A stretch of DNA of 64,000 bases from UBA6109 sp035366835 (GTDB lineage Bacteria; Desulfobacterota; Syntrophia; Syntrophales; UBA6109), in the NCBI GenBank assembly GCA_035366835.1, contig DAOSIS010000006.1, positions 62,001 through 126,000 on the forward strand, read 5' to 3'. The position numbers and the translations under genes are program-made. The notes under the pieces are model-generated. The model searched no databases. It saw only the letters and a list, made by a program, of their open reading frames with translations, and was not told where the DNA came from. Shown piece by piece: positions 16,963-25,261 of this stretch. How positions within the stretch are numbered: the stretch's first letter is position 1; the number at the start of each line of letters is the position of its first letter.

Positions 16963-17073
16963 TCAATAGATTCGGTTGTGGTAGATCAGGTATTGTCGGC
17001 AGACTTCCCAAGAGGAGTGTGCAAAGGAGGATTTGCAGAATCTCGAAGACTTTTCTATGGTCCGGAAGGCCAT
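16963..17073 (-). CDS. Possible 36-residue leader peptide behind riboswitch copy 2
   Basis: ATG 17073 stands exactly where the GTPase ATG stands behind copy 1, with the same GAGGGAG in the terminator arm as ribosome site. It encodes 36 residues (Met-Ala-Phe-Arg-Thr-Ile...Tyr) and stops with TGA at 16963, 46 bases before the MutS start. No homology is recognisable. It may be a translated leader coupling the riboswitch to mutS, or a relic of the duplicated segment, which carried its start codon along. Confidence 0.4.
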   Translation of the reverse strand: MAFRTIEKSSRFCKSSFAHSSWEVCRQYLIYHNRIY

Positions 17074-17153
17074 AAAAAACTCCCTCAGGTCATTGCCTTC
17101 AGGAGTCATCAGCCGGTTGGGCGGTTTTTGGCGGAGGCGAACTCCATCGCCTC
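17074..17153 (-). ncRNA. Fluoride riboswitch (crcB motif), copy 2, controlling the MutS pair
   Basis: The 80-base element is nearly identical to copy 1. It has one T less in the terminal T run (six), one extra A in the A run before the P2 stem, and GACTCC instead of AACTCC. The last change keeps the pseudoknot with GGAGTT through a G-U pair, so the structure is conserved. P1 (GAGGCG/CGCCTC), AAAAAC, the GCC/GGC P2 and GGCTGAT are unchanged, as is the overlapping terminator whose 3' arm includes the Shine-Dalgarno. Expected to be switched on by fluoride. Confidence 0.93.
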
Positions 17154-17208
17154 GATCATCGACCCGCAAAGGTCGTCGGGATGCTGTTACGCCATCCACG
17201 GCTTTCGG

Positions 17209-17235
17209 CTATCATACCCCCTGACCCATTGTCAA
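17209..17235 (-). promoter_or_regulatory. Promoter of riboswitch copy 2
   Basis: Minus strand TTGACA (17235-17230), 15 bases, TGATAG (17214-17209), the same layout as before copy 1. Here the aptamer starts 55 bases further downstream, so the transcript has a longer 5' end. Confidence 0.55.
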
Positions 17236-17404
17236 GCCGTTACCCCGCGTCACTTCGCCATTGACAGTCCCGGCGATCTGTGCGACGTTTCCCCCGCAGA
17301 ATCGACGGCTTGAAGCGACTCTGCGCGGAAGCCGCCGCAGCGTGGGACGGAGATCGGACCGGACCGGGAGCGTCCGGCTTCAACCAGCGAAGGAGGGAGC
17401 CCTT

Positions 17405-18121
17405 ATGGCGGTGCTCGAATGGAAGAAGGACGGAACGGTGGCCATCATCAACATGACCAATGGCGAGAACCGGCACAATCCGGCGTTCGTCGCGGAGCTC
17501 CTGCAGGCCTTCGACGAGATCGAGAAGGAGCCGGAACTGTCGTCGGTCGTCATCCGCTCCGCCGATGCGAAGAACTGGACGATCGGCATCGACCTCGCCT
17601 GGCTGATGGGGGTCTTCGGAAAGCAGGACCTGCAGGCGATCCGCGATTTCATGTACGGCCTCAACAAGATGTTCACGAGGATTCTCCTCTTCCCCATGCC
17701 CGTCATCGCCGCCATCAACGGCCATGCCTTCGGCGACGGAAGCATCATGGCCTGCGCCTGCGATTTCCGCTTCATGAAAGCCGACCGCGGCTTTTTCTGT
17801 TTTCCCGAAGTGGACATCAACATCCCCTTCCTCCCCGGCATGCTCGCGATCCTGAAGAAGGCCATCCCCCGCCACAAGCTCGAAGAGATGGTCCTGAGCG
17901 GCAGACGCTGCGGCGCGGCGGAACTGGAGCGCGATCATGTTCTGGTCAAGGCCTGCGAGAACGAGGAAGCGCTGATGAAGGAGACCATCTCCTTCGCCCG
18001 GACCTTCGCCAAGAAACGGCCCGTCTTCGGGGAGCTGAAGCGCCGGCTCAACAGGTCCATTGTCGAGACCATGGAGAAGGAAGACCCGGTCTACATCGAG
18101 CCGCTCAACCTGATGATGTGA
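17405..18121 (+). CDS. Crotonase-fold enoyl-CoA hydratase/isomerase family protein
   Basis: 238 residues, short for the family. The start at ATG 17405 has GGAGGG 7 bases ahead; an earlier in-frame ATG (17261) has no ribosome site. The second oxyanion-hole region is recognisable (Asn-Gly-His-Ala-Phe-Gly-Asp-Gly...Cys-Asp-Phe-Arg-Phe). The first, normally Phe-Ser-Ala-Gly-x-Asp, is Trp-Thr-Ile-Gly-Ile-Asp. The Phe-Pro-Glu-Val-Asp-Ile-Asn...Pro-Gly-Met stretch resembles delta3,delta2-enoyl-CoA isomerases of the plant/peroxisomal kind more than classical hydratases. Substrate unknown. It stands alone, ahead of lptF and divergent from the fluoride locus. Confidence 0.82.
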   Translation: MAVLEWKKDGTVAIINMTNGENRHNPAFVAELLQAFDEIEKEPELSSVVIRSADAKNWTIGIDLAWLMGVFGKQDLQAIRDFMYGLNKMFTRILLFPMPVIAAINGHAFGDGSIMACACDFRFMKADRGFFCFPEVDINIPFLPGMLAILKKAIPRHKLEEMVLSGRRCGAAELERDHVLVKACENEEALMKETISFARTFAKKRPVFGELKRRLNRSIVETMEKEDPVYIEPLNLMM

Positions 18122-18275
18122 TTTCCGTCCCCGGCGGGAGCACACCGGCGGTTTCCTTTTTCACCGGACGGCGACGCCGTCCGCCCGGGACTGTCGCGGG
18201 CCCGGTGGCGAGAGTCGCGACGATGTGGTAACGGTTGTATTCGCTGCAACCCCGGGGGCCCGAACGGAAACGCCG

Positions 18276-19457
18276 ATGCGGAAAATCCTTCATCGCTACA
18301 TCCTCAAAGAGATCGCCGGACCTTTTGCGCTCATCCTCTTCGTCCTGACCTTCGTCCTCCTGATGGCGAAGATCATCCAGTTGATGGACCTCATGGTCAA
18401 CAAGGGCGTGAGCGCGTTCGACATCGCGAAGCTCGTCGCCTACCTCATGCCCTCCTTCCTGATGTTCACCATCCCGATCTCGCTTCTCATCGCCATCCTC
18501 ATCGGCCTCGGACGGATGTCCGGCGACAACGAGATCACGGTCATGAAGGCGTCGGGGATCAGCCTGTACGAACTCATGATCCCCGTGGGCACGGCGTCCG
18601 TCGCGGCCTTCCTCCTGACGGCCGTCATCACCCTCTTCCTCGTCCCCCAGGGCAACTACGCGACCAAACTGCTGTTGTTCGACGTCGCGCAGAAGAAGGC
18701 CAGCGTCGGCATCAAGGAGAAGGTCTTCAACGACGACTTCCGGGGCATCCTGATCTACGCCGACAGCATTCCCGTGGACGGCGAATACATGGAAGGCGTG
18801 CTCATCTCCGACAACCGGATCATCAAGGAACCCAGCATCATCATCGCCCGCCGCGGCTATCTCCTGTCCGATCCCGGAACGCTCACGCTCACGCTGCGGC
18901 TGGAAAAGGGGAGCACGCATGTCGTCTCCGCAGATTTCAAGAACTACCGCAAGATGGACTTCGCCGTCTACGATATCAATCTCGACATCGAATCGTCCCT
19001 TGCCGATGCCCGGAAGGTCCAGAACAAGACCAGCACGGAGATGTCCGTTTCGGAGCTCGCGGAGAGGATCCGGAACCGCTCGGTGGAAGATGCCGTTCTG
19101 CGGGAGCTGGCGATCGAGCTCAACAAGAAGATGACCATCCCGCTTTCCTGCCTGGTCTTCGGGATCCTCGCAGCGCCTCTGGGCATCCGGGCCCACCGGG
19201 CGGTCCGTTCGCGGGGATTCACGGTCGGGCTTGCCATCGTGCTCGTCTATTACCTGATGCGGATGAGCGGCGAGGCCCTGGCGGAGACGGGGCGCGTCCA
19301 CCCGGCGCTGGGGACCTGGGCGCCCATCGTCCTCTTCGGGGCGGCGGGCGTCTATCTCTTCGTCATGGCCGCCCGCGAAAAGCCCCCCTTCGGGGAAGCG
19401 GCACGGAAACTCTGGGACCGCCTCGTCGAGGCGCTGCCGCGGAGGTTCCGCCGATGA
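18276..19457 (+). CDS. lptF: LPS export ABC transporter permease LptF
   Basis: 393 residues with the LptF/LptG layout: transmembrane segments near the N-terminus (roughly residues 12-33, 55-80, 100-125), a periplasmic beta-jellyroll domain (~140-270), then three C-terminal membrane segments. The N-terminal Leu-His-Arg-Tyr-Ile-Leu-Lys-Glu and the Gly-Arg-Met-Ser-Gly-Asp-Asn-Glu-Ile-Thr-Val-Met-Lys-Ala-Ser-Gly coupling loop that contacts LptB are diagnostic. It works with LptG and LptB to extract LPS from the inner membrane. I start at ATG 18276 because an earlier start would add 17 non-family residues. It overlaps lptG by four bases (ATGA). Confidence 0.92.
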   Translation: MRKILHRYILKEIAGPFALILFVLTFVLLMAKIIQLMDLMVNKGVSAFDIAKLVAYLMPSFLMFTIPISLLIAILIGLGRMSGDNEITVMKASGISLYELMIPVGTASVAAFLLTAVITLFLVPQGNYATKLLLFDVAQKKASVGIKEKVFNDDFRGILIYADSIPVDGEYMEGVLISDNRIIKEPSIIIARRGYLLSDPGTLTLTLRLEKGSTHVVSADFKNYRKMDFAVYDINLDIESSLADARKVQNKTSTEMSVSELAERIRNRSVEDAVLRELAIELNKKMTIPLSCLVFGILAAPLGIRAHRAVRSRGFTVGLAIVLVYYLMRMSGEALAETGRVHPALGTWAPIVLFGAAGVYLFVMAAREKPPFGEAARKLWDRLVEALPRRFRR

Positions 19458-20533
19458 AGATCCTCGACCGCTACGTCGCCCGGGAATTTCTCCGGTTCCT
19501 GGGACTGGTGCTGGCCACGTTCGTCGTCCTGTACCTGCTCATCGATTTCTTCGAGAAGATCCGGATGTTCATGAGCAACGCCGCAACGGTGCGGCAGGTC
19601 GTCACCCACTTCCTCTACACCATCCCGATGATCGTCACGCAGACCCTGCCGGCCGCCGTCCTTCTCGCTTCCCTCATCACCTTCGGCACCCTGTCCCGTC
19701 ACGGCGAGATCACGGCCATGAAGGCCGGCGGAATCAGCCTCTACCGGATCGCGGCACCGGTCGTCGCCATCGCCGCCGCGATCTGCGGCCTCCTGTTTCT
19801 CTTCAGCGAATACGTGACGCCCAAGACGTACGAAAAGGCGGAATACATCCGCCTCGTCGAGGTCCAGAAGAAGGAATCCCTCGGAACCTTCAAGCAGAAT
19901 GCGATCTGGTACCGGGGAAAAGACGGGATCTACAATTTCAAGTTTTTCGACGTGCAGAGGAACGAGATCCAGGGCATCACGATCCACTACCTGAAGGACA
20001 TGAGCGAGATCTCCATGCGGATCGACGCGGAAAGGGCTGAATGGAAGGACGGGAAGTGGATCTTTCACAACCTCCTCATCACCCGCTTCCCGAAGGACGA
20101 CTTCCCGCAGCTCGAGCGCGTCCGGCAGCAGGTTGTCGCCATGCCGGAAACGCCGGCCGATTTCCAGGTGGTGCAGAAGAATACGGAGGAAATGGGGTTT
20201 TTCGAGCTGCGCGAGTTCGTGCGGAAGCTCCAGTCCGAGGGATACGACGCCACGCGCTACATTGTGGACATGCACGGCAAGGTCGCCTTCTCCCTGGTCA
20301 GCCTCATCCTCGCCGTGATCGGCGCCGCCTTCTCCGTCCGCTCCGAGCGGAGCGGCGGCGTGGTCCAGAGCATCGGCGCCGGGATCGTTCTGGGATTCTC
20401 GTACTGGATCATCTTCGCCTTCGGCCTGTCTCTGGGCCGCTCGGGAACCATCCCGCCACTTCTCGCCGCCTGGTCGGCGAATCTCCTCTTCGGCGCGGGG
20501 GCGGTCTTTCTCTTCAAGCGCCTCCGGACCTGA
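19454..20533 (+). CDS. lptG: LPS export ABC transporter permease LptG
   Basis: 359 residues. The N-terminus Ile-Leu-Asp-Arg-Tyr-Val-Ala-Arg-Glu-Phe is typical of LptG. The cytoplasmic coupling loop reads Ser-Arg-His-Gly-Glu-Ile-Thr-Ala-Met-Lys-Ala-Gly-Gly. Six membrane segments surround a periplasmic jellyroll domain (~120-250). The ATG overlaps the lptF stop, so the two permease halves are translated together. lptB and lptA are not in this window. Confidence 0.92.
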   Translation: MKILDRYVAREFLRFLGLVLATFVVLYLLIDFFEKIRMFMSNAATVRQVVTHFLYTIPMIVTQTLPAAVLLASLITFGTLSRHGEITAMKAGGISLYRIAAPVVAIAAAICGLLFLFSEYVTPKTYEKAEYIRLVEVQKKESLGTFKQNAIWYRGKDGIYNFKFFDVQRNEIQGITIHYLKDMSEISMRIDAERAEWKDGKWIFHNLLITRFPKDDFPQLERVRQQVVAMPETPADFQVVQKNTEEMGFFELREFVRKLQSEGYDATRYIVDMHGKVAFSLVSLILAVIGAAFSVRSERSGGVVQSIGAGIVLGFSYWIIFAFGLSLGRSGTIPPLLAAWSANLLFGAGAVFLFKRLRT

Positions 20534-20547
20534 ATTTTGGCGATGGG

Positions 20548-21414
20548 TCAGTAGAGTTCGCCGAACTTCTTCCCGTCGATTTTGCCTTCCAGGAATGCAT
20601 CGAGAATCTTTGAGCGGGAAACCCTTCCGCCCTCGTCGAGGGCCCGGGTCAGCTGTTCTGCCGTGATGGCGCCCTTTTCAAAGGCGTCTCTGAGCTTGGT
20701 TCTGAGGGCAAGAAGGTCCGCGGGCGGCTGCGATGCCGCTTCTGCCGGTGCCGAGGACGGCCGAACCGTCCCGGAAGAGACACTGGACCCGTCTTTCGCA
20801 TAGGCCCGGATCTCCCCGGCATCGGCCAGGCCGCGGGCGGCCTTGAGCAGGGCGTCGTTCACTGCGGACGCCATGATGTCCGCCTGGATGTCGAGGTAGC
20901 CGCTCTCGGAAAACGACATCGGATAGATCTTTTGCGTCTCCGTCGCCGTTTCATCGGAAAAGACGGGATGACCCGCGGCGTCGGTCACCTTGTTGGTCAG
21001 GTGTATCCGCACGGTCAGGGCCTGCTGAAAGGCGCCGTGGCCGCCGATTTCGAAAGAAAAATCCTTGATCGCCGGCGTATAGATCAGATCGACTCCGGAA
21101 GGTGCGGATCCGCCGGACACGATCGCCGCCTGCTCGAAGAAGGCGGGGAATATGTCCTGCCCGGCGCGCTTCATCAGTTTGCCGAAAGGAACGGTGAGGG
21201 TTATCGAGTTGCTTTCCGCCTGTGGATTGACCCACGTCTTCGTGAGCGTGTAATTTTCGTCCGGAAGGACAACCGCCGTTTTCAGGGGAATTTTGGCTGC
21301 GGACAGTGCGGCCGCGTCGACCGGCACGGCCTTATCCGGAACGGTGTAGCTCAACGCGCATCCGGAAATCATCAGGGCCAGGAACAGGAGCGGCAACCAG
21401 GAGATTTTTTTCAT
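20548..21414 (-). CDS. Lipoprotein with a SHOCT-like C-terminal tail, paralogue of the caspase lipoprotein
   Basis: 288 residues with a lipoprotein signal ending Ile-Ser-Gly-Cys (Cys19). The central part (residues ~45-200) parallels the non-caspase N-terminal domain of its neighbour at 21454-23127: Pro-Leu-Lys-Thr-Ala-Val-Val-Leu-Pro near the start, Phe-Gly-Lys-Leu-Met-Lys-Arg-Ala, and a Tyr-Leu-Asp-Ile-Gln-Ala-Asp segment. The last ~48 residues repeat the neighbour's tail almost exactly (Ala-Phe-Glu-Lys-Gly...Ser-Arg-Ser-Lys...Phe-Gly-Glu-Leu-Tyr). It is probably an outer-membrane or periplasmic companion. Function unknown. It lies 39 bases downstream of the neighbour on the same strand. Confidence 0.78.
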   Translation of the reverse strand: MKKISWLPLLFLALMISGCALSYTVPDKAVPVDAAALSAAKIPLKTAVVLPDENYTLTKTWVNPQAESNSITLTVPFGKLMKRAGQDIFPAFFEQAAIVSGGSAPSGVDLIYTPAIKDFSFEIGGHGAFQQALTVRIHLTNKVTDAAGHPVFSDETATETQKIYPMSFSESGYLDIQADIMASAVNDALLKAARGLADAGEIRAYAKDGSSVSSGTVRPSSAPAEAASQPPADLLALRTKLRDAFEKGAITAEQLTRALDEGGRVSRSKILDAFLEGKIDGKKFGELY

Positions 21415-21453
21415 GGCTTCAATAGAGTTCGACGAAGGTCTTCTTCATGATCG

Positions 21454-23127
21454 TCAGTACAGCTCACCGAACTGCTTGTCGCTGATCCTGCCGTCGAGGA
21501 AGGAATCCAGCAGCTTCGAGCGGCTCGGGCTCTTCAGATCGTCCATGGCCCTGCTCAATTGCTCGGCCGAGATGAAACCCTTCTCGAAGGTGTTCTTGAG
21601 TTTGCCCCGCGCGAGATCGACGTCCATGACCTTCGCCTTTTCCCAGTTGCGCGACACGGAGAAACTTCCGCTGCCGAAGACCTGGGGCTTCTGCTCCATC
21701 CGTTTGAGCCTGGTGGCCGCACTCGGCACCATCGTTTTCAGGTATTCGGCCAGTTCGTCGGCCCTGACCCACTGGTCCTTGGCGGCCTTGCCCTTCAGTC
21801 CCTCGATCAGGTAGTGGCTGAAGATGCCGCTCTTGAGCTCGGAGTCGTCCTCCCAGGACTGCTGGTTCGGGGCGGAGGAGGTGATCACCATCTTGCCCGA
21901 CACCGCCGGCTTGATCAGGTCAGGCACGGCCAGCATGCCGACCAGCGGCTTGCCCCCCTTGGGGATGATGGATTTCCCGCCGCCGGAGAAACAGGCGTCG
22001 AGGGCCAGCAGCGCACCCTTCGCCTTCGACTTGTCCAGGAGCTCCTGGAGATAGGAAACGGCGATCGCCGTTTCCTCCAGCGCCTCGGGGTCTGAGATCA
22101 GGACGTCGGACGGGATCAGGAAGGCGTCGACGAACTTGTCTCCTTTGGTCTTGGGCGCACCGTGGCCGGAAAAGAAGACGTAGACGTAGCCGTCCCAGGT
22201 GCGGACCTTCCGCAATGCCGCGATCATCTCATTTCTCGTCGCCTTCTCGTTGAGGAGGAGGATCGCGTTCTCCTTCGGCACGCCCCCGTAGCGCAGGTCC
22301 GTAAGGACGTCATAGACCTTCTTCGCGTCGAGGGCCGCGTAATTCAGGGCCGGGATGTCGGTCCGGTTCCTGTAGTCGATGCCGATGACGACGGCATGGG
22401 CGTCCTTCCGGGCGGGCGGCAGCTTGTCCGTCGTCGCCGGCGCCGATAGGGCCGCCGCTTCCGTCCCCCCTCTCTTCTCACCCCCCGAAACCGCGGGTAG
22501 CGCGGCGGCCTGCCGCTGAGCCCCCTTTCCGGCGGCATAGGCGGTCACTTCCCGCGCCAGGCTCATTTCCCTGGCCATCTCCCGGAAGGCCTCCATCGTC
22601 GCCTTCGTCGTCGCCTCCCCCATGAGCTCCTCCACGGGGATGTACGGACTGACGACGTCGCGGCTGGTCCCCGTCGCGCTTCCGATCCGAGACCATATCC
22701 GCATGCCGTCGGGCGTGACCATTGTCACCTTCAGCGTGATGGTGGCGTCGTATTTCATCCCGAACCCGAGGGCCACCTGTTTCCCGACGAAGGCGGCGTT
22801 CTCCATCGTCGGAACGATGACGGCCGAGACATCTGCCGGGTAGGGCTTCCCGCCGATGATCTGGGTCTCCGCAAAAAGCGGGGCAAAGGCTTCCGCGGCA
22901 TACTTCCGCATCAGACGCCCCGAGGGGACGTGGGCGGGGGTGCTGTAGAACTGCTTTGTGAAGATCGTGCCCTCCGGCGGGAGCTCGACCGCGACCTTCA
23001 TGGGAATCTGCCTCCCGACGGAGGGCGGCACGGACGAGATGTTCGCCATCGGCACGTTGAGTTGGGACATGCATCCCATCAGGAACAACGCCAGCAGCGC
23101 AATGGATCCGAATAGGCGCCTTCTCAT
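21454..23127 (-). CDS. Caspase-domain (peptidase C14-like) lipoprotein
   Basis: 557 residues from ATG 23127, which has GGAGG 7 bases upstream; the ATG at 23154 lacks this. Three modules are visible: a lipoprotein signal (Leu-Met-Gly-Cys, Cys19) with an N-terminal domain shared with the next gene (~residues 30-195); a caspase-like domain (~240-430) with the catalytic dyad His322 in Phe-Phe-Ser-Gly-His-Gly and Cys379 in Leu-Asp-Ala-Cys-Phe-Ser-Gly-Gly-Gly; and a ~48-residue SHOCT-like tail ending Phe-Gly-Glu-Leu-Tyr. The mature protein should be anchored outside the cytoplasm, unlike most prokaryotic caspase homologues. Both dyad residues are present, so it is probably active. Its substrate is unknown. 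Confidence 0.86.
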   Translation of the reverse strand: MRRRLFGSIALLALFLMGCMSQLNVPMANISSVPPSVGRQIPMKVAVELPPEGTIFTKQFYSTPAHVPSGRLMRKYAAEAFAPLFAETQIIGGKPYPADVSAVIVPTMENAAFVGKQVALGFGMKYDATITLKVTMVTPDGMRIWSRIGSATGTSRDVVSPYIPVEELMGEATTKATMEAFREMAREMSLAREVTAYAAGKGAQRQAAALPAVSGGEKRGGTEAAALSAPATTDKLPPARKDAHAVVIGIDYRNRTDIPALNYAALDAKKVYDVLTDLRYGGVPKENAILLLNEKATRNEMIAALRKVRTWDGYVYVFFSGHGAPKTKGDKFVDAFLIPSDVLISDPEALEETAIAVSYLQELLDKSKAKGALLALDACFSGGGKSIIPKGGKPLVGMLAVPDLIKPAVSGKMVITSSAPNQQSWEDDSELKSGIFSHYLIEGLKGKAAKDQWVRADELAEYLKTMVPSAATRLKRMEQKPQVFGSGSFSVSRNWEKAKVMDVDLARGKLKNTFEKGFISAEQLSRAMDDLKSPSRSKLLDSFLDGRISDKQFGELY

Positions 23128-23158
23128 AAGAGGTCCTCCGAATGCTCCTTCCAATCCG

Positions 23159-24583
23159 TCAGTAACGGTAGTAATCCGGCTTGAACGGGCCCCCGGCGGG
23201 AATGCCCAGGTAGGCGGCCTGTTTCTTCGAGAGCTTCGTCAGTCCGGCGCCGAGACGGTCCAGATGAAGCCGCGCGACCTCCTCATCGAGCCGCTTCGGC
23301 AGCGTGTGGACGCCGAGCGCCAGTTTTCCCTTGGCCAGCTCGATCTGCGCCAGGCACTGGTTGGTGAAGCTGTTGCTCATGACGAAGCTGGGATGCCCTG
23401 TGGCGCAGCCCAGATTCACGAGCCGTCCTTCCGCCAGGAGGATGATGGAGCGGCCGGACTTGAGCGTCCACTTGTCCACCTGGGGCTTGATGTTCTCCCG
23501 CTTGATCCCCCGGGTGTTCTGGAGGTAGCTCACCTCGATCTCGCTGTCGAAATGGCCGATGTTGCAGACGATGGCCTCGTCCTTCATCCGCTCCATGTGT
23601 TCGCCGCGGATGACGTCGCAGCAGCCCGTGGCCGTGACGAAGATGTCCCCTTTTTCCACCACATCCTCGAGCCGCCTGACCTCGTAGCCCTCCATCGCCG
23701 CCTGCAGGGCGCAGATCGGGTCGATCTCCGTCACGATGACGCGGGCGCCGAAAGCGCGCATCGACTGGGCGCTGCCCTTCCCCACGTCTCCGTAGCCGCA
23801 GACGACGACGACCTTCCCCGCCACCATCACGTCGGTGGCCCGTTTGATCCCGTCCGGCAGGGATTCCCGGCAGCCGTAGAGATTGTCGAACTTCGACTTC
23901 GTCACCGAATCATTGACATTGACGGCGGGGAAGAGGAGTTCGCCGCTGGCCGCCATCTGGCCCAGGCGATGGACGCCCGTCGTCGTCTCCTCGGAGACGC
24001 CGAGGATCTTCTTTGCCACCCGCTGCCAGCGTTTCGGATCGAGCCGGTACGAACGATCGAGGCGCTCCATGACGATCCGCATCTCGGCGTTGTCCTGCCG
24101 CTTTCTCAAGAGCGCGGGGTTCTTCTCCACCTTGACCCCCTGATGGATGAACAGCGTCGCGTCGCCCCCGTCGTCCACGATGAGGTTGGGTCCCCCCCCG
24201 TCGGGCCACGTCAGGGCCTGCTCGGTGCACCACCAGTACTCCGCGAGGGTCTCCCCTTTCCACGCGAAGACAGCCGCCGTTCCCGCCTCGGCGATCGCCG
24301 CCGCGGCGTGGTCCTGGGTCGAGAAGATGTTGCACGAGGCCCACCGCAGGTCCGCCCCGAGGACCTTCAGCGTCTCGATGAGCATGGCCGTCTGGATCGT
24401 CATGTGCAGGCTGCCCGTGACCCGCATGCCCCTGAGAGGTTTCCTGGGTCCGTATTTCGCGCGCACCGCCATGAGGCCGGGCATCTCGTTCTCCGCCAGC
24501 TTCATCTCTTTGCGGCCCCATTCGGCCTGGGATATGTCCCTGACCTTGAAGGGCAGGCTTGGATCGAATTGCTGAAAGGCCAT
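23159..24583 (-). CDS. ahcY: S-adenosylhomocysteine hydrolase
   Basis: 474 residues, the length of the longer bacterial form. The NAD-binding motif is Gly-Tyr-Gly-Asp-Val-Gly-Lys-Gly-Ser-Ala, and the C-terminus ends with the family-specific Lys-Pro-Asp-Tyr-Tyr-Arg-Tyr. The N-terminal substrate domain contains Gly-Ser-Leu-His-Met-Thr-Ile-Gln-Thr-Ala. It cleaves S-adenosylhomocysteine to adenosine and homocysteine, relieving product inhibition of methyltransferases. Only 36 bases separate it from the upstream DUF502 gene, leaving no room for a SAH riboswitch; the two are probably cotranscribed. Confidence 0.96.
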   Translation of the reverse strand: MAFQQFDPSLPFKVRDISQAEWGRKEMKLAENEMPGLMAVRAKYGPRKPLRGMRVTGSLHMTIQTAMLIETLKVLGADLRWASCNIFSTQDHAAAAIAEAGTAAVFAWKGETLAEYWWCTEQALTWPDGGGPNLIVDDGGDATLFIHQGVKVEKNPALLRKRQDNAEMRIVMERLDRSYRLDPKRWQRVAKKILGVSEETTTGVHRLGQMAASGELLFPAVNVNDSVTKSKFDNLYGCRESLPDGIKRATDVMVAGKVVVVCGYGDVGKGSAQSMRAFGARVIVTEIDPICALQAAMEGYEVRRLEDVVEKGDIFVTATGCCDVIRGEHMERMKDEAIVCNIGHFDSEIEVSYLQNTRGIKRENIKPQVDKWTLKSGRSIILLAEGRLVNLGCATGHPSFVMSNSFTNQCLAQIELAKGKLALGVHTLPKRLDEEVARLHLDRLGAGLTKLSKKQAAYLGIPAGGPFKPDYYRY

Positions 24584-24619
24584 ATTTCCTCCTCGTTCGG
24601 ATGTCTGTGTGAGAGGACG

Positions 24620-25261
24620 TTACGATTTCTCCGGCAACTGCTGGATGGAATTCTTCCGCCGCTCCTTGGGATTGACCATGCCGACGGAGATGATCAGGGT
24701 AAAGGCCTCCTCCACCGTCATGTCCAGATAGACGAGGTCCTCTTCGGGATACATGACGAAATAGCCGGATGTCGGGTTCGGCGTCGTCGGCACGTAGACG
24801 CTGACCGTCTTGCGCCCGATGGCCGAGGCGATTTCACCGTTCGGCTCGCCCGTCACGAAAGCCACCGTGTAAGAGCCCTTGTCGGGGAACTGCACCAGGG
24901 CCACGCGCTTGAAACTCTTGCTCATGTCCCGGAACATCCCGTCGGAAACGCGCTTGATCGCGCCGTAGATGCTCCGCACGATCGGTATCCGGCTCACGAG
25001 CGATTCCCCGAAAAGGACGAGACGGTGTCCGACGAGGCTCTTCGTCACCAGACCGGCGACGAAGATCAGGACGACCGTTACCACCATACCCAATCCGGGG
25101 ATGTGAACGGGCAGCCAGTGATGCGGCGCATAAGGCTCGGGAATGAGGTAGAGCAGGCTGTCCATCAGGTCCACGAGGAAGAAAAGGACGTAGATGGTCA
25201 GCCCGATGGGCACCGTTACCGCGAGCCCTGTGAGAAAAATATTTTTCAGCTGTTTTTTCAA
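24620..25261 (-). CDS. DUF502 family membrane protein
   Basis: 213 residues with two N-terminal membrane segments (roughly 8-30 and 55-78) followed by the DUF502 core: Pro-Ile-Val-Arg-Ser-Ile-Tyr-Gly-Ala-Ile-Lys, then Phe-Lys-Arg-Val-Ala-Leu-Val-Gln-Phe-Pro, and the Val-Pro-Thr-Thr-Pro-Asn-Pro-Thr-Ser-Gly signature. The family is common in Gram-negative bacteria and plants (LIKE-COV proteins) but has no defined biochemical function. It precedes ahcY on the same strand. Confidence 0.9.
   Translation of the reverse strand: MKKQLKNIFLTGLAVTVPIGLTIYVLFFLVDLMDSLLYLIPEPYAPHHWLPVHIPGLGMVVTVVLIFVAGLVTKSLVGHRLVLFGESLVSRIPIVRSIYGAIKRVSDGMFRDMSKSFKRVALVQFPDKGSYTVAFVTGEPNGEIASAIGRKTVSVYVPTTPNPTSGYFVMYPEEDLVYLDMTVEEAFTLIISVGMVNPKERRKNSIQQLPEKS

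Noticed and set aside
16917..17073. Frameshifted N-terminus of MutS joined to the 36-codon frame
   Set aside because: The product from ATG 16916 already begins like the family, and the only A run (after the stop) could not rejoin the frames.
18105..19301. Long minus-strand frame opposite lptF
   Set aside because: Asp/Glu/Arg-rich shadow of lptF, caused by high GC content; no start signal.
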